Part shown: piece by piece, positions 52,044 through 60,658 of the stretch | Layout: each line of letters opens with the position of its first letter | How positions within the stretch are numbered: position 1 is the stretch's first letter | Source: Marinobacterium halophilum | Lineage (GTDB): Bacteria; Pseudomonadota; Gammaproteobacteria; Pseudomonadales; Balneatricaceae | Direction: 5' to 3' | NCBI RefSeq assembly: GCF_003014615.1 | Contig: NZ_PYGI01000007.1 | Span: 1-64,000 of the forward strand | Length of the DNA stretch: 64,000 bases | Program-made: the position numbers and the translations under genes | The notes under the pieces: model-generated | Database searches by the model: none | Told to the model about the DNA's origin: nothing | The model's input: only the letters and a program-made list of their open reading frames with translations

Positions 52044-53195
52044 TCAGTTTCGGCTCTGCGGGCGTTCGCCAATGCTGGCTGCCAGACTCATCTCGTGGCC
52101 ATTACGTAGAATGCCCAGCTCGATACTGGCGCCGGGTTTGAACTGTGCAATACGGGTCATGGCATCGTAACTGTTGCTGACCGGTTCACCGCCGATCTGC
52201 AGCAGCACGTCACCCGGTTGCAGTCCGGCCTGGTGGGCGGGTCCGTTACGGAAAATGCCGGCGATGATCAGCCCAGTGCGATCACCGACACTGAAGGACT
52301 CGGCGAGGCGCGGTGTCAGTTCCTGAATTTCGATGCCCAGCCAGCCACGAATGACGCGGCCATGGGAGATCAGGTCCTGCATGACCTGACGTGCCAATGT
52401 TGATGGAATGGCAAACCCGATTCCCTGTGAGCCACCGGATTTGGAAAAGATGGCGGTGTTGATGCCGATCAGGTTGCCGTGGGCATTGATCAAGGCACCG
52501 CCGGAGTTGCCGGGATTGATGGCCGCATCGGTCTGGATAAAGTCCTCGTAGGTACTCAACCCCAGACGGTTACGCCCGGTCGCGCTGATGATGCCCATGG
52601 TAACCGTCTGGCCGACACCGAACGGGTTGCCGATGGCCAGAGCAACATCACCGATTCTCAGCTCGTCGCTGGCCAGGGTAATACTGGGCAGTTCATCCAG
52701 CTCGATTTTCAGCACTGCCAGATCCGTTTCCGGGTCAAGTCCAACGACCTCGGCTTGGGCTTCGCGGCCATCGCGCAGTGCCACCACAATGCTGTCGGCA
52801 CCGCTGATGACATGGTTGTTGGTGACCACATAGCCCTGTTCATTGAGGATCACGCCGGAGCCCAGGCTAGACTCGATCCGCTCCCGTTGCGGCAATTTTT
52901 CGGCATTGAAATAGTTGCGAAACAGGGGGTCATTGAGCAGCGGGTTTGCGGGTTGGCGAACCAGTGTGCGCGTGTAGATGTTGACCACGGCGGGCGCTGC
53001 ACGGTCTACCGCATCGGCATAAGAGACCACGCCCGTTGCGTTGCTGCTGACCGGTGCCGGAGTGACAGCTGCCGCTTCGCGAATTTCAACGGTGGTGACC
53101 GGCGGAGCGATCAGTTGTGGGTAAAACTGAACAATGAGTAACGCGGCCAAAATGCCGGTTACAACAGGCCAGATCAGGTAGGAGACTTTACGCAT
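52044..53195 (-). CDS. algW: Membrane-anchored periplasmic serine protease AlgW/DegS-like
   Basis: A 383-residue protein with a signal anchor at about 5-27 and a trypsin-fold domain with His128 (TNNHVISG), Asp158 (TDLAVLK) and Ser231 (NPGNSGGAL). One PDZ domain (about 280-375) carries the GLQPGDVLLQIGG motif. AlgW and DegS sense mis-sorted outer-membrane proteins and cut the anti-sigma factor of RpoE/AlgU. One PDZ domain and the anchor separate it from DegP. It converges on hisD. The target anti-sigma factor is not encoded in the window. Confidence 0.93.
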   Translation of the reverse strand: MRKVSYLIWPVVTGILAALLIVQFYPQLIAPPVTTVEIREAAAVTPAPVSSNATGVVSYADAVDRAAPAVVNIYTRTLVRQPANPLLNDPLFRNYFNAEKLPQRERIESSLGSGVILNEQGYVVTNNHVISGADSIVVALRDGREAQAEVVGLDPETDLAVLKIELDELPSITLASDELRIGDVALAIGNPFGVGQTVTMGIISATGRNRLGLSTYEDFIQTDAAINPGNSGGALINAHGNLIGINTAIFSKSGGSQGIGFAIPSTLARQVMQDLISHGRVIRGWLGIEIQELTPRLAESFSVGDRTGLIIAGIFRNGPAHQAGLQPGDVLLQIGGEPVSNSYDAMTRIAQFKPGASIELGILRNGHEMSLAASIGERPQSRN

Positions 53196-53279
53196 CGACT
53201 TGCTTGCACCTGTAAATCATTTCAGTATGCGTATCATTATACGGTTCCAGACTTATTTTGAACAACGATGGGAGAGTAC

Positions 53280-54041
53280 ATGGCCACGTCAATTGATCAA
53301 TTGGTCCACTATTGTGATCAGCTACTGCAGGTGGAACGCTTTCGCGACTACTGTCCGAATGGGTTGCAGGTCGAGGGGCGTCGTGAGGTCAAGCGAGTGG
53401 TCAGCGGTGTCACGGCTTGTCAGGCGTTGCTGGATGAGGCTCTGGCCTGGCAAGCCGATCTGGTGCTGGTGCACCACGGTTATTTCTGGAAGGGGGAGCC
53501 AGCGCCGGTTACCGGGATCAAGCGCAAGCGTCTGCAGACGCTGCTGACTGCCGATATCAATCTGGTGGCCTATCATCTGCCGTTGGATGCGCATCCAGAG
53601 TTGGGCAATAACGCCCAACTGGCACGTCGTTTGGGCATTACGCTGCAAGGCCCGCTGGAGTCGGGACAGGATCCAGCGATCGGCAATATGGGTGAACTGG
53701 AGCAGCCGTTAACGGTGGCGGAATTCGGGCAGAGAGTCGAACAGGTCTTGGGTCGAGTGCCGCAGTTGATTACCGGTGGGGAGCATAGGGTGAAGCGGGT
53801 TGCATTGTGTACCGGGGCGGCCGAACGCATGATTGATCTGGCGTTGCTACAGCAGGCAGATCTGTATCTCAGTGGTGAAATTTCAGAACCGGTGGTGCAT
53901 GTTGCCCGCGAAGCGGGTATTCACTATTGCGGTGCCGGTCATCACGCCACCGAGCGTTATGGTGTGCAGGCTCTGGGTGAGCATCTGGCGCAGGCGTTTG
54001 AATTGGAACATCGGTTTATCGACATCGATAATCCGGTATGA
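53280..54041 (+). CDS. Nif3-like dinuclear metal-centre protein
   Basis: A 253-residue Nif3/YbgI-family protein: CPNGLQVEGRREVKRVVSGV at the N-terminus, VHHGYFWKGE and AYHLPLDAHPELGNNAQLA with metal-ligand histidines, and GAGHHATERYG near the end. The family binds a two-metal cluster; GTP cyclohydrolase activity has been suggested for it, but no role is settled. I start at ATG 53280 (MATSIDQLVHYC) with GGGAGAG upstream. ATG 53268 is less likely. Confidence 0.92.
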   Translation: MATSIDQLVHYCDQLLQVERFRDYCPNGLQVEGRREVKRVVSGVTACQALLDEALAWQADLVLVHHGYFWKGEPAPVTGIKRKRLQTLLTADINLVAYHLPLDAHPELGNNAQLARRLGITLQGPLESGQDPAIGNMGELEQPLTVAEFGQRVEQVLGRVPQLITGGEHRVKRVALCTGAAERMIDLALLQQADLYLSGEISEPVVHVAREAGIHYCGAGHHATERYGVQALGEHLAQAFELEHRFIDIDNPV

Positions 54042-54047
54042 ACGGGT

Positions 54048-54074
54048 GCCGGACGGGTTGGTCTCCCGTCCGGC
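54048..54074. terminator. Hairpin between convergent Nif3-like gene and zapG
   Basis: A perfect 10-bp stem GCCGGACGGG / CCCGTCCGGC with a 7-base loop, 6 bases after the stop of the Nif3-like gene. No T tract follows on either side, so termination may be inefficient or Rho-assisted. Confidence 0.5.
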
Positions 54075-54085
54075 ATGCTGAAGGC

Positions 54086-54634
54086 TCAGGCTTTTTCGGC
54101 GCGGCGTGTTTCGGTCGGTTCATCATCGCCATAGGCGGTGGGGTCGTTTACCACCGGTGGCGTCACGCCTTCTTCCTTGTCACCGTGTTTCAGGCCGTAT
54201 TCTTCCGACAGAGTACCGGCTTCATCCGCTTTCTTGGGCGCATAGTCACGCGGCGGTTCGGGCAGCTCTTCCTGGTCGTTGTTGTCCAGTGCATCGGTTA
54301 CAGTTGGAATGGCGGCGTTCTGAGCCGGTTCCAGTTCGTGCTGGAGAGCGGCAGACGCTGGCAGCCCCGGGCACAGGCTTTCGGCGCTGTTGGCCAGATG
54401 CTGGTGGACCTTGCGGTATTGTTCACTCAGGCCGTTCACCAACTCGGCCGTGGTCTCAAAATGGGTACCCACTTGGCGTTTGTATTGTTCCAGCTCAGCG
54501 CGGGCGCTGTCCAGTTCATCTACCAGCGTCTGTTCACGGCTGGAGCTGCCGCCGGCACGTCCAAGCAAAAAGCCGATCAGAGCACCAATCCCAAGAGCGA
54601 CAAGGGTTACTACCCAGATATTCGTTTGTTCCAC
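54086..54634 (-). CDS. zapG: ZapG/YhcB family (DUF1043) membrane protein
   Basis: A 182-residue protein with one N-terminal membrane helix (about 7-25, with GALIGFLLGRAGG) and a coiled coil at about 34-85. The long acidic, Pro-rich disordered tail is much more variable. YhcB/ZapG links divisome and elongasome to envelope growth in enterics. The neighbour algW is where yhcB usually sits in enterics (near degS), which supports the call. Confidence 0.88.
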   Translation of the reverse strand: MEQTNIWVVTLVALGIGALIGFLLGRAGGSSSREQTLVDELDSARAELEQYKRQVGTHFETTAELVNGLSEQYRKVHQHLANSAESLCPGLPASAALQHELEPAQNAAIPTVTDALDNNDQEELPEPPRDYAPKKADEAGTLSEEYGLKHGDKEEGVTPPVVNDPTAYGDDEPTETRRAEKA

Positions 54635-54779
54635 GCATCAGTCCTCGGTCACAAAATCTGTTCACGGGTCATATTAAAGCAAAGCGGCTTTGAAACCCAT
54701 GCGGTCGGGTATTATTCCCTGCCACTACCTGCAGTCTATTATCGATTGGTCGACTTGCGTGCTGAATTTTGTTGCGACT

Positions 54780-55514
54780 TCAGCGTCGGTCCTGGCGCGC
54801 CTGTTCCATTTGCTGCCCCAATCTAAGTGCCTGTTGATGTACCAGTGCACAGGCTTCTGTGCTGTGACCACTGCTCAGGTACGCCAGCAGCTGCCTGTGT
54901 TCGGCAATGACGGTGGTGCGATCACGGTAGCGGACAGTAACCATGTTGCTGACGGGCTGCAATGCTTCGATCACCAGGTGCATGATCAACTGGATCAAAG
55001 GGTTACCGGTCGCATCGGCCAGCGCACGGTGGAAGTCCACATCGGCGGCACAGAAGGCTTCGGCACTGCTGGTATCATCTTCCTGGCGCTCCAGTGCGGC
55101 GACCATGGCCTGGTGCCCATCTGTTGTCATTTTAGCTGCGGCGAGTCGGCAGCAGAGCTGCTCCAGTGCACTGCGTGCTTCGATGATATCGGCTGAACTG
55201 AATGTACCCATGCCGACCAGCAAGGTCGACAGGCTGGTCAGTTGTTCACTGACGTCGCTCAACTGTGGGCGGGCGACAAAGGTACCACCGGTCGGCCCGC
55301 GTCGGGAGTGGATCAGGTTCTGTGCAGCCAGGCGTTTGAGTGCTTCGCGCACGGTGGGTCTGGAAACCTGAAAGCGCTCAGCAAGCTCGCCTTCAGTCGG
55401 TAAACGATCATCGGCTTGCAGTTCCCCGGTGCGAATGGATTCGTGAATTCGCTCGGCGATCTGTTGTGACAGGCTTTTCTTGCGCAGCGGCGCAAACTCA
55501 ACACTCGATTTCAC
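54780..55514 (-). CDS. GntR-family (FadR/FCD) transcriptional regulator
   Basis: A 244-residue regulator. The winged helix-turn-helix is at about 15-75 (LPTEGELAERFQVSRPTVREALKRL, then HSRRGPTGGTFV). The C-terminal FCD helical ligand domain (about 95-235) has DVDFHRALADATGNPL and the metal-site histidine HRQLLAYL. I start at GTG 55514 (VKSSVEFAPLRKKSL), with GGGAG 5 bases upstream, instead of the longer frame. It diverges from acuI across 125 bases containing two matching operators, so it most likely represses acuI and perhaps itself. The ligand is unknown; an acrylate- or propionate-type effector is a guess from the neighbour. Confidence 0.86.
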   Translation of the reverse strand: MKSSVEFAPLRKKSLSQQIAERIHESIRTGELQADDRLPTEGELAERFQVSRPTVREALKRLAAQNLIHSRRGPTGGTFVARPQLSDVSEQLTSLSTLLVGMGTFSSADIIEARSALEQLCCRLAAAKMTTDGHQAMVAALERQEDDTSSAEAFCAADVDFHRALADATGNPLIQLIMHLVIEALQPVSNMVTVRYRDRTTVIAEHRQLLAYLSSGHSTEACALVHQQALRLGQQMEQARQDRR

Positions 55515-55570
55515 ACTATACTCCCGTGATGGATAGGGCCATTTTGCCACACTTTCCAGCATTAAGTTAA

Positions 55571-55583
55571 TTTGTTTGACAAA
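55571..55583. promoter_or_regulatory. Operator 1 (acuI/GntR)
   Basis: TTTGTTTGACAAA, an inverted repeat TTTGT-n3-ACAAA shared with operator 2. It covers the -35 element TTGACA of the acuI promoter and lies 56 bases before the regulator's start. Confidence 0.7.
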
Positions 55584-55604
55584 TAGATTCCAGCGGATTA
55601 AAAC
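55576..55604 (+). promoter_or_regulatory. acuI promoter
   Basis: TTGACA (55576-55581, perfect -35), a 17-base spacer and TAAAAC (55599-55604, 4 of 6). Its -35 lies inside operator 1 and operator 2 falls just downstream of the expected start site, a layout suited to repression. Confidence 0.65.
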
Positions 55605-55615
55605 GTTAATACACA

Positions 55616-55628
55616 TTTGTAAGACAAA
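55616..55628. promoter_or_regulatory. Operator 2 (acuI/GntR)
   Basis: TTTGTAAGACAAA, the same inverted repeat as operator 1, 45 bases further on. It directly precedes the acuI ribosome-binding site GAGG, so a bound regulator would block transcription elongation or initiation. Confidence 0.7.
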
Positions 55629-55639
55629 TAGAGGTTACT

Positions 55640-56617
55640 ATGTTCAAGGCATTGGTACTGGAGCAGGAAGACGGCGCAACCCGGGCAGAAGTACGTATGC
55701 TGGATGAGTCCAGTTTGCCCAACGAAAAGGTTCAGGTGGCAGTTGAGTACTCGTCATTGAACTACAAGGATGGCCTGGCGATTACCGGTGCCGGCAAGAT
55801 CATCAACCAGTTTCCGATGGTACCGGGGATTGATTTGGCGGGCACCGTGATCCATTCCGAGGATGATCGTTTTCAGCCGGGACAGGCAGTCGTGCTGACT
55901 GGCTGGGGGGTGGGTGAACGCTATTGGGGCGGTTTCGCCGAGCGTGCCAATTTGAACCCTGACTGGCTGGTGCCGTTGCCGTCCGGGTTGAGCCCGCGTG
56001 AAGCGATGGTGATTGGCACGGCAGGCCTTACCGCAATGCTGTGCGTCATGGCGCTTGAAGACGGTGGAGTAACACCGACGTCAGGTCCCATTCTGGTCAC
56101 TGGTGCATCCGGCGGTGTCGGTAGCGTGGCGATCGCACTGCTGGCCCAGCTGGGATATGAGGTTGTGGCGGGCACCGGGCGTCCGGAAGGCGAGGAGTAT
56201 CTCAAGCGTCTGGGTGCGGACAGTATCCGCTTGCGCGACGAAATGGCGGCACCGTCACGGCCGTTGGAAAAACAGCTGTGGGCCGGGGTGATCGATACCG
56301 TCGGTGATCAGGTTCTGGCGCGGGCACTGGCAGAGACGCGCTACGGTGGCGTGGTCGCGGCCTGTGGATTGGCCGGTGGGGTGAAATTGCCGACCACAGT
56401 GATGCCGTTTATCCTGCGCAATGTACGCTTGCAGGGGGTGGATTCGGTGATGTGTCCGACCACTCAGCGTATTCGTGCCTGGGAGCGTTTGCAGCAGGAT
56501 CTGCCCCGCGAGCAGCTGCAGGCAGTGGAAGCGGAGATCAGTCTGGAACAGCTGCCTGAATATGCAGCTCGCATTCTGCGGGGTGAAGTACGCGGGCGTA
56601 CACTGGTCGCGCTCTAG
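55640..56617 (+). CDS. acuI: AcuI/YhdH-type acryloyl-CoA reductase
   Basis: A 325-residue zinc-free medium-chain dehydrogenase/quinone-reductase-type enzyme. EYSSLNYKDGLAITGAG and VPGIDLAGTVI mark the YhdH/AcuI clade, and VTGASGGVGSVAIALL is the NADPH-binding loop. AcuI reduces toxic acryloyl-CoA to propionyl-CoA, for example in DMSP breakdown by marine bacteria. The GntR-type gene and paired operators upstream indicate dedicated regulation. No dddL/dddP-type DMSP lyase is nearby. A general quinone-reductase role as for other YhdH proteins is the alternative. Confidence 0.88.
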   Translation: MFKALVLEQEDGATRAEVRMLDESSLPNEKVQVAVEYSSLNYKDGLAITGAGKIINQFPMVPGIDLAGTVIHSEDDRFQPGQAVVLTGWGVGERYWGGFAERANLNPDWLVPLPSGLSPREAMVIGTAGLTAMLCVMALEDGGVTPTSGPILVTGASGGVGSVAIALLAQLGYEVVAGTGRPEGEEYLKRLGADSIRLRDEMAAPSRPLEKQLWAGVIDTVGDQVLARALAETRYGGVVAACGLAGGVKLPTTVMPFILRNVRLQGVDSVMCPTTQRIRAWERLQQDLPREQLQAVEAEISLEQLPEYAARILRGEVRGRTLVAL

Positions 56618-56639
56618 GCATATGTCTGTCCCTCAACTT

Positions 56640-56648
56640 TGATATACT
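56640..56648 (+). promoter_or_regulatory. Candidate extended -10 promoter for the HDOD gene
   Basis: TGATATACT reads as TGN followed by TATACT, an extended -10 element, 39 bases before the GTG start. No convincing -35 is present, as is usual for extended -10 promoters. Confidence 0.4.
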
Positions 56649-56686
56649 GCCGCTGATCAGCAACAGCATCTGCTGAATCGGTACCC

Positions 56687-58288
56687 GTGCGCGGGTTTGA
56701 ATCAATAAATGATGACGGTAGCCCCCCGGTCATCCTGTTGTGGGACAGGCTGAATTTGAAGTATCAGGACACCTTGAATGCGATCTATGCGCGGCTTGAC
56801 CGGCTGGGCGATCTGCCGGTCTTCAGTGCGACGATCAACCGTATCCGCCAAGTCAGCAGTTCACGGCAAAGTGATGCCATGGCGCTGGCGATGGCGGTGA
56901 TGAAAGATGCCAACCTGTCGGCTCGACTGCTGAAGATTGCCAATACACCCACCTATAACCGCAGTGGTGGTCAGATCAGTGCGGTATCCCGTGCCGTGGT
57001 ACTGATCGGCTTCGAGCGGATTCAGAACCTGTGTGTCACGCTGAAGCTTATTGAAAGTTTCCGTGACGAACAGCCGGACTCCGGTATCGAACAGCTGCTG
57101 ATCAGTGCGTTCCTGAATGCTTCTCTGGCTCGTGAAATGGCTGCCGCCGCCGGTGCGCTGGATATTGAGGAAACCTATATCTGCGGCCTGCTTTATGGCC
57201 TTGGCGAAATCATTGTGGCTTTTACCCTGCCTGACGTATATGCCGAGATGTTGCGTGCCCGGCAGCGGGCGCGTGATAACTGGCCGCGCATTCAGTTACA
57301 GCAGCTGGGCGGGCATTTCAGTGATATCGGTCAGGATCTGGCTCAGAGCTGGGGTTTCCCCAAGCGTGTGGTGCAGGCGATGGACCCGTTGACGGCGGAA
57401 CAGCAACGCGGCAATGGCCGTCTTAACCACCAGCTGGCGGTGAGTTGTCACGACCTGTTGGAGCTGGTTTACAGTCGCGACACGGCGGGCGAGCTGGACT
57501 TCTCGGTGTTGATGTCGGGCTTGGCGGAGATCACTCGTCAGCCGGTGGAAAATCTGGATCAGCATCTGGGGGAGGCGTTTCGGCAGGTCTGTGATCTGGC
57601 CGATGAATATGGCCTGTCCCACCGCATTATCAGCCCTCGGCTCAATGTGAGTGATGATGTTGATCTCGACGAAATGACCCGCAAGCTTGCCTATTACGTG
57701 CATTCGCGTGAGGCACGTCATCGTGAGGTGCCAGCCCCCAGCGAGTTGGTCGAGACGCAGCCCTCCGAGGAAACTCGGCAGATGGAGCGACAGCTGCATC
57801 ATCTTCAGGCGATGAATGCACTGATCATTGCCCCGACCAGTCCCAGCCAGATTCTGGAGGCAACAGTGGCTGCGATTGTGGATGCCTGTGCCCTGGAGCG
57901 AGTGGCCTTTTGTCAGTTGGGTGCTAATGGACAGGAGTTGAAGACGCGAATTGCGGCTGGCACCGGGCATGAAGTGGTTAAGGCCTTTTTCCAGTTACAT
58001 CGACAGATGCCGGATGTGCTGTTGTTCTTCCGCATTATGGAAAAGCGCATGACGCTGCTGGTGCCGGATACCGAAGAGCCGGGCTGGCGTGAACGATTGC
58101 CTGAACATTTTCTGCAGAGTGTTGATCCCAAGGGCTTCATCATGGCACCGCTGGTCGTTCAGGACCGCGTGTTGGGGCTGATGTATGCCGATAAGGGTGA
58201 TCTGATTGAAGACCATGAGTTCAAGGTCTTCAACCAGTTCCTGATGCAGGCCCGGCTGGGCCTGGAAGTGTTGCAGAGCCGACGTTAA
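56687..58288 (+). CDS. HDOD-GAF domain signalling protein
   Basis: A 533-residue protein. Residues about 40-235 form an HDOD domain (VFSATINRIRQVSSS, MAVMKDANLSARLLKIANTPTYN, SRAVVLIGFERIQNL), a catalytically degenerate relative of HD phosphohydrolases. A linker follows, then a C-terminal GAF-like domain (about 380-525, with LEATVAAIVDACALERVAFCQL and LGLMYADKGDLIED). HDOD proteins act as scaffolds in stress, motility and c-di-GMP networks. The start is GTG with a poor ribosome-binding site, so it may lie further in. Its stop overlaps the convergent adenosyltransferase gene by 4 bases. Confidence 0.83.
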   Translation: MRGFESINDDGSPPVILLWDRLNLKYQDTLNAIYARLDRLGDLPVFSATINRIRQVSSSRQSDAMALAMAVMKDANLSARLLKIANTPTYNRSGGQISAVSRAVVLIGFERIQNLCVTLKLIESFRDEQPDSGIEQLLISAFLNASLAREMAAAAGALDIEETYICGLLYGLGEIIVAFTLPDVYAEMLRARQRARDNWPRIQLQQLGGHFSDIGQDLAQSWGFPKRVVQAMDPLTAEQQRGNGRLNHQLAVSCHDLLELVYSRDTAGELDFSVLMSGLAEITRQPVENLDQHLGEAFRQVCDLADEYGLSHRIISPRLNVSDDVDLDEMTRKLAYYVHSREARHREVPAPSELVETQPSEETRQMERQLHHLQAMNALIIAPTSPSQILEATVAAIVDACALERVAFCQLGANGQELKTRIAAGTGHEVVKAFFQLHRQMPDVLLFFRIMEKRMTLLVPDTEEPGWRERLPEHFLQSVDPKGFIMAPLVVQDRVLGLMYADKGDLIEDHEFKVFNQFLMQARLGLEVLQSRR

Positions 58289-58851
58289 TCCTGCTGTGGA
58301 CGACGCGGCTGCCATAGCACTTCGGTGCCGGTATCGCGACGGCTGAGTACACGGGCACAGACAAACAGCAGGTCGGACAGCCGGTTCAGATAGACCACGG
58401 CCTGTGGATTGACGCTTTCCGCTTCGGCCAGTACCACTGCCCGGCGTTCGGCGCGACGGCAAACGCTGCGGGCCAGATGGGCCTGGGCCGCTGCAGGGCT
58501 ACCGCCGGGCAGGATGAATTCCTGCAGCGGCGGCAGCTGCTCATTGAGGGCATCCAGTTCGGTTTCCAGCCATTCCACCACCGCGGCGGTGATCACCGTA
58601 TAATTCGGGTCCGCAACCGCCAGTTCGCCACCCAGATCAAACAGGTCGTTCTGGATGCGCTGCAGCAGAGTGCTCATGGCGTCATCGCTCGGTAACGCGG
58701 TCTGTAGACAGCCCAGCAGGCAGTTCAACTCGTCGACATCTCCCAATGCTTCGATACGCGGGTGGTATTTGGCCACTCGGCTACCGTTGGCGAGCGCGGT
58801 TGTACCCTTGTCGCCGCCACGGGTATAGATGCGGGTCAGGCGGTTACTCAT
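58285..58851 (-). CDS. Cob(I)alamin adenosyltransferase, PduO type
   Basis: A 188-residue PduO/ATR-type enzyme that makes adenosylcobalamin from cob(I)alamin and ATP. The ATP-binding TRGGDKGTTALANG, RIEALGDVDELN, and the RSVCRRAERRAVVL and NRLSDLLFVCARVL helices are visible. It is the last gene of the panE-ppk2-ATR run, 9 bases after ppk2. It implies use of B12 by this organism, for example by methylmalonyl-CoA mutase, which would fit propionyl-CoA made by AcuI; that link is an inference. Confidence 0.93.
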   Translation of the reverse strand: MSNRLTRIYTRGGDKGTTALANGSRVAKYHPRIEALGDVDELNCLLGCLQTALPSDDAMSTLLQRIQNDLFDLGGELAVADPNYTVITAAVVEWLETELDALNEQLPPLQEFILPGGSPAAAQAHLARSVCRRAERRAVVLAEAESVNPQAVVYLNRLSDLLFVCARVLSRRDTGTEVLWQPRRPQQD

Positions 58852-58860
58852 GTGGATTCC

Positions 58861-59667
58861 TCAGGTAAATGATGGGGATCGTTTCTGTTTCAGGCTGACA
58901 TGCGCGGGCTCCACGATCAGTGGGTCCGGGGTCAGATCAAGTGTCTCGTTCGCATCCGGGTAGGGCAGTTGGCTGAGGATATGGCGAATGGCATTGAGTC
59001 GTGCCCGTTTCTTGTCATCCGACTTGATGATGGCCCAGGGCGCATCAGCGGTATCGGTATGAAAGAACATCGACTCCTTGGCTTCGGTATAGGCATCCCA
59101 TTTGTCCAGCGATGCCAGATCGATCGGAGACAGTTTCCAGTGTTTCAGCGGATCGGTCCGGCGGGACTGGAAACGCTGGAACTGTTCTTCACGACTGACT
59201 TCGAACCACAGCTTGAATACACGAATACCACTACGCACAAACATCCGCTCCAGTTCAGGGGCTTCGCGCATGAACTCGAGGTATTCCGAGGGCGTGCAGA
59301 AATCCATGACGCGTTCGACTCCAGCCCGGTTGTACCAGGAGCGGTCGAACAGGATGATTTCTCCGGCTGAAGGCAGGTGCTTGATATAACGTTGGAAGTA
59401 CCACTGGCTGCGTTCGCGCTCGGTCGGTTTTTCCAGCGCAATGACCCGTGCGCCACGAGGATTCAGGTGTTCCATGAACCGCTTGATGGTGCCGCCCTTG
59501 CCAGCGGCATCACGGCCTTCAAAAATGATCAGAATCTTCTGCCCGGTTTCACGTACCCAGCGCTGCACCTTGAGCAGTTCAATCTGCAGCAGGCGCTTGT
59601 CGGTTTCGTACACATCTCGTTTGAGCTTTTTGGCATAAGGATATGGTTGGGTGCGTGGTTCCGACAT
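58861..59667 (-). CDS. ppk2: Polyphosphate kinase 2
   Basis: A 268-residue class I PPK2: Walker A FEGRDAAGKGGTIKRF, lid region EKPTERERSQWYFQRYIKHLP, Walker B FDRSWYNRAGVERVM. PPK2 enzymes phosphorylate nucleoside diphosphates with polyphosphate. I start at ATG 59667 (MSEPRTQPYPYAKKLK), two bases after panE. The longer frame lies inside panE. The nucleotide preference is not visible from sequence. Confidence 0.95.
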   Translation of the reverse strand: MSEPRTQPYPYAKKLKRDVYETDKRLLQIELLKVQRWVRETGQKILIIFEGRDAAGKGGTIKRFMEHLNPRGARVIALEKPTERERSQWYFQRYIKHLPSAGEIILFDRSWYNRAGVERVMDFCTPSEYLEFMREAPELERMFVRSGIRVFKLWFEVSREEQFQRFQSRRTDPLKHWKLSPIDLASLDKWDAYTEAKESMFFHTDTADAPWAIIKSDDKKRARLNAIRHILSQLPYPDANETLDLTPDPLIVEPAHVSLKQKRSPSFT

Positions 59668-59669
59668 GT

Positions 59670-60581
59670 TCAATGGGCCCCTTCGTTCGGGCCAAGTGCC
59701 CGTATCTGCTGCAACAGGGACCGGTTGACCGGTACCTCGATGCCCAGTGCCTGTGCTTGCTGGCACAGAAAACCGGTAATTTGCTCAATTTCGGTACGGC
59801 GCTGGTGACGCACATCGGCCAGCATGGAGGATACGTTTGCGGCGGTGGCCGTGGCGACAGTGGTGGCCTGATCCGTGAGTGATGTACTGAACAGGGTGAT
59901 GCCTGCGGCGGCTGCGACCCGCTCAACCTCATGGCAAGCAGCATACATCTTCTGCTTGCGCTCGGGGTGGGTCAGCAGCTTGCCATTATGACAGTCGAAC
60001 AGTGCGGTCAGCGGATTGATGGCACAGTTGATCGCCAGTTTGCGCCAGAGATGCGGATAAATATCGGTACAGTGCTGTAACGGGATATCCATATCCGCCC
60101 AACCGGCCGGCAGGTATGATGTGGCCGCACTCAGGGCACCGATATGAGTGTCGCCCAGGCTGACACAATGCACGCGGTGGCGGGCTTCACGCCAGGCACC
60201 TGCCGTGGTGGTAGCCGCCCAGAGCGGGTGCGTCGGCAGATACGCATGCACGGCTTGCTGTTGGCCCATGCCGTTCTGCAGCAGTACGACTTCTGCGTCG
60301 GGGCTGAGTCGAGGCTGTATGGCTTCGATCGCGCTCAGGGTATCATAGGCCTTGGTGGCGACCAGCAGGTGGGTGATGGTGGTGTCGGCAGCCAGTGTTT
60401 CCAGGTGGCAGTCAACGGAGTGACAGGTACCAGCCTGCAGGATGTCGAGACGTCCGGGCGTGGGCCACTGGTCAAGAGTGTGCCGGTTACGCAGAATCAG
60501 GGTGACATCCTGCCCGGCTCTGGACAGGATACCGGCCCAGAGGCAGCCAATGGCGCCCGCGCCGAGGATATGCCAATGCAT
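59670..60581 (-). CDS. panE: 2-dehydropantoate 2-reductase PanE
   Basis: A 303-residue ketopantoate reductase of the pantothenate pathway: NADPH-binding [30 protein letters not shown] with the conserved Lys, and [16 protein letters not shown] with the catalytic Lys and Asn. It leads panE-ppk2-ATR with a 2-base gap to ppk2. Its divergent neighbour is yajQ, with a small inverted repeat CCCTGT-TGCG-ACAGGG at 60613-60628 between them. Confidence 0.93.
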   Translation of the reverse strand: MHWHILGAGAIGCLWAGILSRAGQDVTLILRNRHTLDQWPTPGRLDILQAGTCHSVDCHLETLAADTTITHLLVATKAYDTLSAIEAIQPRLSPDAEVVLLQNGMGQQQAVHAYLPTHPLWAATTTAGAWREARHRVHCVSLGDTHIGALSAATSYLPAGWADMDIPLQHCTDIYPHLWRKLAINCAINPLTALFDCHNGKLLTHPERKQKMYAACHEVERVAAAAGITLFSTSLTDQATTVATATAANVSSMLADVRHQRRTEIEQITGFLCQQAQALGIEVPVNRSLLQQIRALGPNEGAH

Positions 60582-60658
60582 GGAAGCTCCGTTACAAAAT
60601 AGATGATCTTAGCCCTGTTGCGACAGGGAATAAAACCGATATTAACAGGAGATGTGAT

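Noticed and set aside
55571-55628. Repeated 13-base unit as a CRISPR-like or repeat array
   Set aside because: Only two copies exist, each a short palindrome placed around a promoter; they are operators.
60613-60628. CCCTGT-TGCG-ACAGGG as a LexA (SOS) box
   Set aside because: CTGT and ACAG are separated by 4 bases, not the 8 of the gammaproteobacterial LexA site.
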